A program made the translations under genes and the position numbers. Shown one piece after another: positions 32,129-39,043 of a stretch of DNA of 52,417 nucleotides (the first letter of the stretch is position 1; each line of letters opens with the position of its first letter). The notes beneath the pieces are model-generated. The model was not told the DNA's origin. It made no database searches and saw only the letters and a program-made list of their open reading frames with translations. Source of the DNA: Salinivirgaceae bacterium (GTDB taxonomy: Bacteria; Bacteroidota; Bacteroidia; Bacteroidales; SZUA-534); contig JAFVGW010000057.1 in NCBI GenBank assembly GCA_017474765.1, forward strand, positions 1 to 52,417, written 5' to 3'.

Positions 32129-33301
32129 ATGAAGAAAATAACAATTTTAAGCTTTATGGCATTGTTTTGTGCCAACGTTGTGGCTCAATCAGAAAACCAA
32201 ACTATTCTCTACAAAAGCAGATGTTGTATGACGGTTAGCCCGCCACCAGTTACTACTACTTATACCGATGAAGAAAACATTGAATACGTAATGACATCCG
32301 TTAGATGGCCATACACCGAAAACAGTTGGATTAAAGACACTTGCTGGGTTAAAGCACCTGTCATCAGCAGCGATTATTACGACTCTTTGTTCCCTGGTAT
32401 GCGAGATGCAACTATCAATAACCAAAACGCTAACTTGGTTGTTATCAATTGGATGTTGGCTATTGAAAACGACGAAACCGTGTTGCACTGCTACTTCACA
32501 ATGCCAGCCGACGAAGTAACCAACCTTTTCCTGGCAATGCAGGAGACAGCCATTGTCGATTTGGAGACGGGTGTAAATTATCGAATCAGACGAACTGAGC
32601 CCGAATGTATGAGGAAGCACTTTGGCTTAAAAGCTAAAAAGGGCGATGTCCTCGATTTAAAAATTTATTTTCCGAAACTTCCTGAAACCACCGAACGTGT
32701 GTCAATATATACTGTTCCTATATGGTCGTTGCGGGGTGGAGTCGAGTATGTTTTAACACGAGAAAATAAAGCCGAAAAAGAGTACGATGACGTTCCGCAA
32801 ATCAAATCACCAACATTTATAAGTAAAGGCAAAAAATATGATAGTGACAACTGGGATACTTGGCAACGCTACAAAGACGTGCACCTTATAAAACCTGTCA
32901 ACGAAGGCACTATGGCTATATGGAACACGCCCGAGGCAACCTATATTGCTATTGCCCACGAACAAAATTCAATGAGCGAATACTACTCTGTAAGATCTGG
33001 AACAATGCTTGTCGACAATCGCGGAAACCAATACAAACTCAAACGGTTTGGTGGCGGTAATCTGCCTATGGATGAATTATTTTGGGTAGACGGATATTCA
33101 GGCGATTTTCTTACATTTCTAATGGAATTTGAGCCTATGCCTCCTTCTGTCGCATCCTTCTCCTACGTTGTGCCTGACCTTGAAAATTTTTACGTGAAGT
33201 TTACAAATCCCAGAGGCGGGGTACGTGCCAACCTGAATGTCAGCGAACTTCGCAAAAACCAATCGTTATTTGAATACAATCCACGGGTTATTAAAGAATA
33301 G
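32129..33301 (+). CDS. Exported protein of unknown function in the sigma-factor operon
   Basis: A 390-residue protein with a clear signal peptide (MKKITILSFMALFCANVVAQ). The mature part is beta-rich (VLHCYFTMPADEVTNLFLAMQ, TYIAIAHEQNSMSEYYSVRSGT, GNQYKLKRFGG). No catalytic motif, lipobox or type IX sorting domain is visible. It starts 20 bp after the putative anti-sigma gene and ends before a strong terminator, so it is the third gene of the operon. It could be the envelope sensor or target of the sigma system; this is inference only. Confidence 0.6.
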   Translation: MKKITILSFMALFCANVVAQSENQTILYKSRCCMTVSPPPVTTTYTDEENIEYVMTSVRWPYTENSWIKDTCWVKAPVISSDYYDSLFPGMRDATINNQNANLVVINWMLAIENDETVLHCYFTMPADEVTNLFLAMQETAIVDLETGVNYRIRRTEPECMRKHFGLKAKKGDVLDLKIYFPKLPETTERVSIYTVPIWSLRGGVEYVLTRENKAEKEYDDVPQIKSPTFISKGKKYDSDNWDTWQRYKDVHLIKPVNEGTMAIWNTPEATYIAIAHEQNSMSEYYSVRSGTMLVDNRGNQYKLKRFGGGNLPMDELFWVDGYSGDFLTFLMEFEPMPPSVASFSYVVPDLENFYVKFTNPRGGVRANLNVSELRKNQSLFEYNPRVIKE

Positions 33302-33328
33302 GCCCAGACAACTAACCATTCATTTGTG

Positions 33329-33355
33329 AAGGCGTGCCGCAAGGTGCGCCTTTTT
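33329..33355 (+). terminator. Intrinsic terminator of the sigma-factor operon
   Basis: AAGGCGTGCC and GGTGCGCCTT form a 10-bp stem (two G-U pairs in RNA) with a GCAA tetraloop followed by T5. It lies 28 bp after the stop of the third gene, in plus orientation. Confidence 0.9.
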
Positions 33356-33363
33356 GCATGCTA

Positions 33364-35814
33364 TCATCTGACAACCAGTTTCCCTAACCTCGGCGGAGCA
33401 TTGAGCAAACTGGCTTTAACAATATATGTTCCACGAGGCAAGCCAGCAACCGACATTCTAAATAGCTTAGAATCAACATTCAGGCAATAAACCATCTTGC
33501 CAGATACAGAAATTATTTCAACATTGGTTATCAATTGGTCGCATGCCATTGTCACCCAATCACTTGCTGGATTAGGATAAAAATTCAACGGCCAAAAATT
33601 CATACTATCTCGCTGATTGACAGCAGTGAATCCATACACAACATCCAAAGAGCCACGATGCCACATTCCGCCATAATGTTCGCCATAATTCAGCGAACCC
33701 GCCCACATTCCTTTTCCGTCTGGTGCAATGCCCACAGCAGTAAATTGGTCAATATCAGTATAAAAATCGGCAAAAGTAGTGAACGTCAGGCCATTGTCGA
33801 TACTGTACGACAAGCCTGTTGTCACACCTCCGGCTTTTTTACCAACGCTAATAAGTGTGTCTGTACCAGGAATATAGGCAAAATCAGTGATGTAAAAGCT
33901 GCCGCTGGGTTGAATTTGTTCCCATTCTGTACCGCCATCGGTAGTTAGGTAAACCTCATCTTTCTTTGATAATGAGCCAGTTATTAGGCCGATATTATCA
34001 TTTCGGAAAGCCATTTTAAAATTGTCGGAAAGCGGAGTCTGCACAACTGTCCATGTTGCACCGCGGTCAACCGAACGAAACAACCGTCCGGCACTAGTGC
34101 CAAAGAAAATTGTGTTGCCGCAAACCTCGAAACTGCTCACCTCTCCTGCCTCATTGCGGTTGCTGGCTGGAATGCGCGACGCAGGAACCCGCGTCCATTG
34201 CTTGCCGCCATCGGTGGTGGTGTAAATCTCAAAATACCCTCCATTGGGGTCGCCCACACACACACCCGACTGGCTGTCCCAAAAATGAACGGCGTTGGGG
34301 AAAGCGCTTTTACCGTCAAACACCGCTGTCGATTGGATATTCCAAGTCTTGCCGCCGTCAGTGGTGTGGACTATCTTGCCGCCTGTCAGTGAGTTAGAGT
34401 TGACGCTCACATAAATCGATGCCCAAGCCTCATCGGCACTCACCGCACTTATCGAAGAAATTGTATAACTCTCATTTTTAGGGATATTCACCGTTCCTGC
34501 CTGCCACGATTCGCCTCCGTCGGTCGTGCGGCAAAAATCCATACACTGGCCGTTGCTGATGGTGCCGTCGTAGGCCGAAGCCCATGCAACTTGCTCATTG
34601 ACAACCGAAATATTCCTGATGCCGCGATAACTTTTGCTGAAGCCCGATGCCTGCATTGTCCACAAAATAGGTGTTTCGGCGGCTGGTTTTATACCAATAA
34701 CTGCGTCAAGTTCGCGGTCGAAAAGCGTTGTTTCGAGAATCATTCTGTCGGGCAGAAAAAAACCATCGTAGTCACCACCCCATCCCCAGTTAATATGCAT
34801 ATAACCGTCTGTGTCATAACCATCTACAATCCAAGCATGACCATCCCCCCTGCTTGTTGCTCCTGAATAGATGACTGGACGCCCCTCATCAATTTCAGTC
34901 TTTATAATATTGAACCACTGCTCATTAGAATAATCAGAGTAAGTGCAAAGCCTGATTGAGTCGGAATAGCGGAAATATTGAGGCATTGCGTAAAGCACAT
35001 CAACTGTATATGAACCTGAACCGTTTTTAGTGTACGACATATCAACCGACACCCCCGCATGATAGAGCAACTGCGCTATAGTAGCCCGCTCGGCGGTTGA
35101 ATTATGAGCACGAATCTTGTCGGGCATCAAGTCCCAACGGTAGGTGGTCGCCCCGAAATTAGCAAATTGCTGCCCGTACTCAGGCGCCTCCGAAGGCACG
35201 TATTTGTGCCACCCGCGCCCCGTTTTGGGCCACTTATGATACCGCATAATCTGCCCCATTGCCACCGCCACACACCCGGCAAAGGTCGGGCACGAATCGT
35301 TGTAAGCGCCGCGCTGTTCCCACGCCGATGTAAGCAGCGGCCCGACGGTTATAACCGAATCGATAATCGATACGGTATCAGCCACTTGCGTAGAATCAAC
35401 TGTTGGCGTTGAATCGGCGCGAGCCCGCCATTTGCGAAGGTTGGCGGACGAGCCGATGCCCGACTGACGCACCGCCGATATTTTCTGCCCATAACGGTCG
35501 AGTTGGTGCATAAGCATCTTGTTTTCAATAGGTTCGCTCGCAGGCGATGTTTGTGAAAAGCCTAAAACAGGATTCACCGCATCGTCAGCCGCAATGATGG
35601 CAAACCCGCCATCGGCTTGACCGAAAACATAATAAACCGTGTCGGCACCAACAGTGCCAACATAGAGCAAACTTATTGTGGATGAAGACTTTTGCGTGTT
35701 TTTGCCGAAGACATCGGCTGCGGCGGTCCGAGCCTTGTCAACGAGCACAAAACCCGCCATCAACTGATTGGCAATCAATAATAAAAGAGTTGCTATTGAA
35801 AGCAATTGTTTCAT
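33364..35814 (-). CDS. Secreted C10-family cysteine protease with YCF48-like repeats and type IX sorting tail
   Basis: An 816-residue protein from the Met at 35814, which begins a signal peptide (MKQLLSIATLLLLIANQLMA); a Met 20 codons upstream lacks one. Domains in order: Spi-type propeptide (about 25-130, YYVFGQADGGFAIIAADDA); C10 streptopain-like catalytic domain (about 155-365) with GCVAVAMGQIMRYH (Cys181) and GDGHAWIVDGYD (His near 324); repeated W-x-TTDGGxxW blades (about 370-690) of the YCF48/BNR propeller type; and a C-terminal NFYPNPASDWV type IX sorting domain. It would be a cell-surface or secreted protease. Confidence 0.88.
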   Translation of the reverse strand: MKQLLSIATLLLLIANQLMAGFVLVDKARTAAADVFGKNTQKSSSTISLLYVGTVGADTVYYVFGQADGGFAIIAADDAVNPVLGFSQTSPASEPIENKMLMHQLDRYGQKISAVRQSGIGSSANLRKWRARADSTPTVDSTQVADTVSIIDSVITVGPLLTSAWEQRGAYNDSCPTFAGCVAVAMGQIMRYHKWPKTGRGWHKYVPSEAPEYGQQFANFGATTYRWDLMPDKIRAHNSTAERATIAQLLYHAGVSVDMSYTKNGSGSYTVDVLYAMPQYFRYSDSIRLCTYSDYSNEQWFNIIKTEIDEGRPVIYSGATSRGDGHAWIVDGYDTDGYMHINWGWGGDYDGFFLPDRMILETTLFDRELDAVIGIKPAAETPILWTMQASGFSKSYRGIRNISVVNEQVAWASAYDGTISNGQCMDFCRTTDGGESWQAGTVNIPKNESYTISSISAVSADEAWASIYVSVNSNSLTGGKIVHTTDGGKTWNIQSTAVFDGKSAFPNAVHFWDSQSGVCVGDPNGGYFEIYTTTDGGKQWTRVPASRIPASNRNEAGEVSSFEVCGNTIFFGTSAGRLFRSVDRGATWTVVQTPLSDNFKMAFRNDNIGLITGSLSKKDEVYLTTDGGTEWEQIQPSGSFYITDFAYIPGTDTLISVGKKAGGVTTGLSYSIDNGLTFTTFADFYTDIDQFTAVGIAPDGKGMWAGSLNYGEHYGGMWHRGSLDVVYGFTAVNQRDSMNFWPLNFYPNPASDWVTMACDQLITNVEIISVSGKMVYCLNVDSKLFRMSVAGLPRGTYIVKASLLNAPPRLGKLVVR

Positions 35815-35815
35815 A

Positions 35816-37048
35816 TCATCCCCAGAAAATATATGCCACAACAATTGCCGCCACAATGCTTGCAAGGTCGGCAAGCAGGCCGCATACCACGGCGTGGCGC
35901 GTTTTGGTGATGCTCACGCTGCCGAAATAGACGGCCAGAATGTAGAACGTGGTGTCGGTTGCCCCTTGGAAACAGCACGCCAGACGGCCCGCGAACGAGT
36001 CGGCGCCCATTTGGTTCATCGTCTCAATCATCACGCCGCGCGCGCCCGAGCCGCTCAAAGGCTTCATAAACGCCGTGGGCAGGGCATCGACAAAATCGGT
36101 GTTCAAGCCAACCAGGGCAAAGAACGAGCGCAGGCCGTCAATCAGGAAATCGAGCGCGCCCGAAGTGCGGAAAACGCCCACCCCGACAAGTATCGCAATC
36201 AGGTACGGAATGATTTTGATGGCAACGCCAAACCCTTCCTTCGCACCTTCGATAAACGCTTCATACACATTCACTTTTCGCCTGATAGCCAATGCAATAA
36301 ACGAAATAATCACGCAAAACAGAATGATGTTGGCAATGAGCGACGACTGCGCGTTGACTGCTTCGCGCGGCAGCGTTACAAAGTACCAAATCAGGCCGCT
36401 GATGATGAGCGAGAAGACAGCGAAATAGCCGAGAAAAACCTTATTGAAAAGATTGATTTTCTGAAAGATGGAAACCGCCAGAATGCCGACAATAGTGCTA
36501 AAAAATGTTGCAATCAGAATCGGAATGAAAACGTCGGACGGGTCGGCGGCGCCCATCTGCGCGCGGTAAACCATAATGCTCACGGGTATCAGCGTCAGTC
36601 CCGAAGTATTGAGTACCAGGAACATAATCATTGAGTTCGATGCGGTGTCCTTCTTCGGGTTCAGTTCCTGCAATTGGCTCATCGCCTTCAGTCCGAGCGG
36701 CGTGGCGGCATTGTCGATGCCGAGCATATTGGCCGCAAGGTTCATCATTATTGAGCCGTTAACAGGGTGATTTTTAGGAATTTCGGGAAACAGTTTGTTG
36801 AAAAACGGCCCCATAATGCGCGAGAAGACGTTAATCATTCCGCCCTTCTCGCCTATCCGCATCAGGCCGAGCCAGAGCGTCATCACGCCAGTCAGGCCGA
36901 GAGAGATTTCGAAGCCCGTTTTGGCCATATCGAAGGTGCTCGCCACCATTGCCGAAAAAATCTGCGTGTCGCCCAGAAAAATCAGTTTGATGAGCGCCAC
37001 CACAAACGCTATCACGAAGAATGCTATCCAGATGTAGTTGAGAGCCAT
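35816..37048 (-). CDS. Fused SpmA-SpmB-like nucleoside-recognition-domain membrane protein
   Basis: A 410-residue polytopic protein in two homologous halves, each with a nucleoside-recognition (Gate) domain: NLAANMLGIDNAATPLGLKAM in the first half and FMKPLSGSGARGVMIETMNQMG in the second. This is the fused form of SpmA and SpmB found in many non-sporulating Bacteroidota. Its transport role is unsettled. The stop lies 1 bp upstream of the start codon of the C10 protease gene on the same strand, so the two may be co-transcribed despite unrelated functions. Confidence 0.88.
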   Translation of the reverse strand: MALNYIWIAFFVIAFVVALIKLIFLGDTQIFSAMVASTFDMAKTGFEISLGLTGVMTLWLGLMRIGEKGGMINVFSRIMGPFFNKLFPEIPKNHPVNGSIMMNLAANMLGIDNAATPLGLKAMSQLQELNPKKDTASNSMIMFLVLNTSGLTLIPVSIMVYRAQMGAADPSDVFIPILIATFFSTIVGILAVSIFQKINLFNKVFLGYFAVFSLIISGLIWYFVTLPREAVNAQSSLIANIILFCVIISFIALAIRRKVNVYEAFIEGAKEGFGVAIKIIPYLIAILVGVGVFRTSGALDFLIDGLRSFFALVGLNTDFVDALPTAFMKPLSGSGARGVMIETMNQMGADSFAGRLACCFQGATDTTFYILAVYFGSVSITKTRHAVVCGLLADLASIVAAIVVAYIFWG

Positions 37049-37054
37049 AGAATT

Positions 37055-37122
37055 ATTTAGGATTTAGGATTTAGGATTTAGAATTTAGGATTTAGGATTT
37101 AGGATTTAGGATTTAGGATTTT
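37055..37122. repeat. TTTAGGA heptamer array, about 9 units
   Basis: Nine to ten consecutive copies of TTTAGGA, one with a G-to-A change, lie between the SpmAB-like start codon (37048) and the thioredoxin-like gene. It is the most uniform of the five 7-bp-period arrays in the window. Because it sits just upstream of the SpmAB-like gene, unit-number change would alter its leader. Confidence 0.85.
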
Positions 37123-37205
37123 TGATTTATTAATTAGGAATCAAATGCTGTTTGGTGTTAGTTTTTGGGTGTTGGTAGGGACGCGATTAATCGCGTCCGA
37201 TTGTC

Positions 37206-37832
37206 TTAGTTTCCAGTTTGTGTTTGCGTTAACATCGCATCAAGAATCGTTCTCATTTTCTGACCGTTCCATTGTGCCATTCCGCTTTTGCGCATCAGGA
37301 TGTTGCCTTCGGCGTCAATCAGGAAGGTTACGGGCAGAGTGCTTGTCGAGAGTTGCTCGGGATACTTTTTAATTGGCAGATATACAGGCAAATCCAGATT
37401 CTTTCGCTTGACAAATTTAGCCACATCGGTGCGTTTCTCGTTGGTCACGAAGATGAAATTCACCTTGTCGGCATAGTCGGCGTAAAGGCTGCGGAACTGC
37501 CCCATCTCGGCCAGGCACGGCGCGCACCACGATGCCCAATAATTGATAATTGTCGGCTTACCGACAAAATCGGCCAGCGTGCAGGTATCGCCCCCGAGCG
37601 TGCGCAGATGCCAGTCGAGCGACGATGTGAACAGCGGAATGGGCTGCTTGAGCAGCGACGGCTGATAGACAAAAACCGTTGGTTTCAGCACCAGTGCGAT
37701 GGTCGATTTCCGCGTCTGCGGAATCATTATGAAAACGGCCAGCAGCACGATTATCAAGTCCACAGCCAGACTGAACTTCGACTTGCGGCTCAATAGATTT
37801 GTGAAGTAATTCTTGAAAAATCCCATATACAA
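37206..37832 (-). CDS. TlpA/thioredoxin-like membrane-anchored protein
   Basis: A 208-residue protein with one N-terminal membrane helix (VDLIIVLLAVFIMIP, about 24-38) and a periplasmic thioredoxin-fold domain from about residue 75. The active site is NYWASWCAPCLAEM (Cys103 and Cys106 in WCxPC), and the cis-Pro segment is STLPVTFLIDAEG. Such proteins keep periplasmic cysteines or cytochrome apoproteins reduced. A second start (Met3, 37826) is equally possible. It is oriented like the SpmAB and protease genes but is separated from SpmAB by the heptamer array. Confidence 0.9.
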   Translation of the reverse strand: MYMGFFKNYFTNLLSRKSKFSLAVDLIIVLLAVFIMIPQTRKSTIALVLKPTVFVYQPSLLKQPIPLFTSSLDWHLRTLGGDTCTLADFVGKPTIINYWASWCAPCLAEMGQFRSLYADYADKVNFIFVTNEKRTDVAKFVKRKNLDLPVYLPIKKYPEQLSTSTLPVTFLIDAEGNILMRKSGMAQWNGQKMRTILDAMLTQTQTGN

Positions 37833-37909
37833 TTAAAAAAACAGCGCAAGGTAGCAAATTCAGAGAATTGTTTAATCGGATATTGGCAACGGGAGGTTAT
37901 TAGTTGACC

Positions 37910-37976
37910 AAAAAGCAGCAACGGCCGTCATCACGACGACCGTTGCCCAATGAAACTTTATTCACATTTTTATTTG
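37910..37976 (-). ncRNA. Small RNA-like unit 2 (about 67 nt)
   Basis: On the minus strand a TATATTTG -7 box (37989-37982) is followed about 70 nt later by a terminator hairpin (37946-37918: GCAACGG...CCGTTGC with inner CGTC/GACG) and T5. No open frame or start codon context is evident in the short transcript. It is a near duplicate in design of unit 1, 120 bp upstream. The hairpins share the core GGTCGTC/GACGG while outer pairs change together (A-U against G-C). The function is unknown. Confidence 0.5.
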
Positions 37977-37981
37977 CCACT

Positions 37982-37989
37982 CAAATATA
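37982..37989 (-). promoter_or_regulatory. -7 box of small RNA unit 2
   Basis: TATATTTG on the minus strand matches TAnnTTTG exactly and is followed by an intrinsic terminator ~70 bp downstream. No TTTG box is at -33. Confidence 0.45.
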
Positions 37990-38020
37990 GTATTTTTTGC
38001 ATTTGCCGCCCTTGGGCCAG

Positions 38021-38096
38021 AAAAAAAAACAGCAGCGACCGTCTCGCGACGACCGCTGCCCAAACAACTAACCATTATGAAAAACTATTCTTTCTT
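38021..38096 (-). ncRNA. Small RNA-like unit 1 (about 76 nt)
   Basis: The minus strand has a full consensus promoter (TTTG-N19-TATCTTTG, 38132-38102), a ~37-nt leader, then a hairpin (38059-38032). Its stem is GCAGCG/CGCTGC, with a tandem G-U/U-G step, then CGTC/GACG closed by a GCGA tetraloop, followed by T9. The G-U pairs are possible only on this strand, which fixes the direction. The unit is repeated with changes at 37910-37976. No coding capacity was found. Confidence 0.6.
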
Positions 38097-38101
38097 GGCA
38101 A

Positions 38102-38132
38102 CAAAGATAAAGGCTTTACTTCTTTTCACAAA
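38102..38132 (-). promoter_or_regulatory. Full consensus promoter of small RNA unit 1
   Basis: On the minus strand TTTG (38132-38129), exactly 19 bp, then TATCTTTG (38109-38102). This is a perfect match to the Bacteroidota consensus TTTG-N19-TAnnTTTG. The predicted start is near 38096. Confidence 0.75.
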
Positions 38133-38233
38133 CACCACTCGTAGAAAAAAAAGTGACATCCGTCAACATTTTTTGACAAAGTGGCCATGATTTCGACTTT
38201 TAACGAGAAAGAAAATTCAAAATTCAACTTTAT

Positions 38234-38264
38234 TCTGCAATTATCGAAAATTGACTTACATTTG
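38234..38264 (+). promoter_or_regulatory. Promoter of the DUF4290 gene
   Basis: TACATTTG (38257-38264) matches TAnnTTTG exactly, and TCTG (38234-38237) lies 19 bp upstream as a one-mismatch -33 box. The ATG follows 17 bp after the -7 box, implying a very short leader. Confidence 0.6.
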
Positions 38265-38281
38265 CGCCAAACAGAATCACA

Positions 38282-38953
38282 ATGGATTATAACACAAACC
38301 GAGAAAAACTCATATTGCCTGAATATGGCCGCAATGTTCAGGAAATGGTCAACACTATTAAAAGAGCCACTGACCGCGAACTGCGCAACACATTGGCTAA
38401 AAGCACAGTGCAGCTGATGGGAAACATGAATCCGCAACTGCGCGAGTCGGCTGATTACAAACACAAACTTTGGGACCACCTGGCCGTGATTGCAAATTTC
38501 GACCTCGACATTGACGCACCATATCCGTTGCCGACAAAGAGCGAAATTCGCCAAAAGCCGGCAAAAATGAAATACAGCAACCCCGACGAAATCAGATTCA
38601 AGCACTACGGGAAGATTCTGGAGGACATGGTGCGCAAAGCCACTCAATACCCTGATGGTGAGGAGAAAGACGCCCTCATTGCCGTCATTGCCAACCAGAT
38701 GAAAAAATCGTTCCTGACATGGAACCGCGAGACCATCTCTGACGAGGTGATTTTTTCTGACATACTCGCCATTTCATGCAACCACCTCAAAATTCCTGAA
38801 GGCCTGAAACTGACCGACACAAGAGAATTGCTGCGTATGCAAGCCGCTGTCAACAATGCCACAAACTCAACTATCAGCGCGCCAAAACGCAAGGCAAACA
38901 ACAAAAAAGCCAAAGCAAAGAAAAAAACGCAGCATCAGAAACAACAAAAGTGA
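38282..38953 (+). CDS. DUF4290 protein
   Basis: A 223-residue soluble protein conserved across Bacteroidota. It begins MDYNTNREKLILPEYGRNVQ, the typical DUF4290 opening, and continues with IKRATDRELRNTLAKSTVQLMGNMNP and ISDEVIFSDI. The last ~30 residues are a Lys/Ala-rich basic tail (PKRKANNKKAKAKKKTQHQKQQK region), suggesting nucleic-acid contact. The function is unknown. An upstream in-frame ATG does not exist in this frame within the leader, and the promoter sits 17 bp before the ATG. Confidence 0.88.
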   Translation: MDYNTNREKLILPEYGRNVQEMVNTIKRATDRELRNTLAKSTVQLMGNMNPQLRESADYKHKLWDHLAVIANFDLDIDAPYPLPTKSEIRQKPAKMKYSNPDEIRFKHYGKILEDMVRKATQYPDGEEKDALIAVIANQMKKSFLTWNRETISDEVIFSDILAISCNHLKIPEGLKLTDTRELLRMQAAVNNATNSTISAPKRKANNKKAKAKKKTQHQKQQK

Positions 38954-39043
38954 TGCTAACCAACGCATAACTATCAGAAACACAAATCATTCAAATGGTT
39001 TGTGTTTTTTTATGCCTCAACGTAAAATCAGATTGCGGGTTCT

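Noticed and set aside
35768..36634. 288-aa open frame on the plus strand opposite the SpmAB-like gene.
   Set aside because: Antisense shadow; the minus strand encodes clear membrane helices and conserved motifs.
38077..38190. 37-codon frame starting MKNYSFLATK on the plus strand.
   Set aside because: It lies antisense to the small RNA unit 1 promoter, has a Lys/Arg-rich unstructured tail and no promoter of its own. A leader peptide cannot be ruled out, but the minus-strand signals are stronger.
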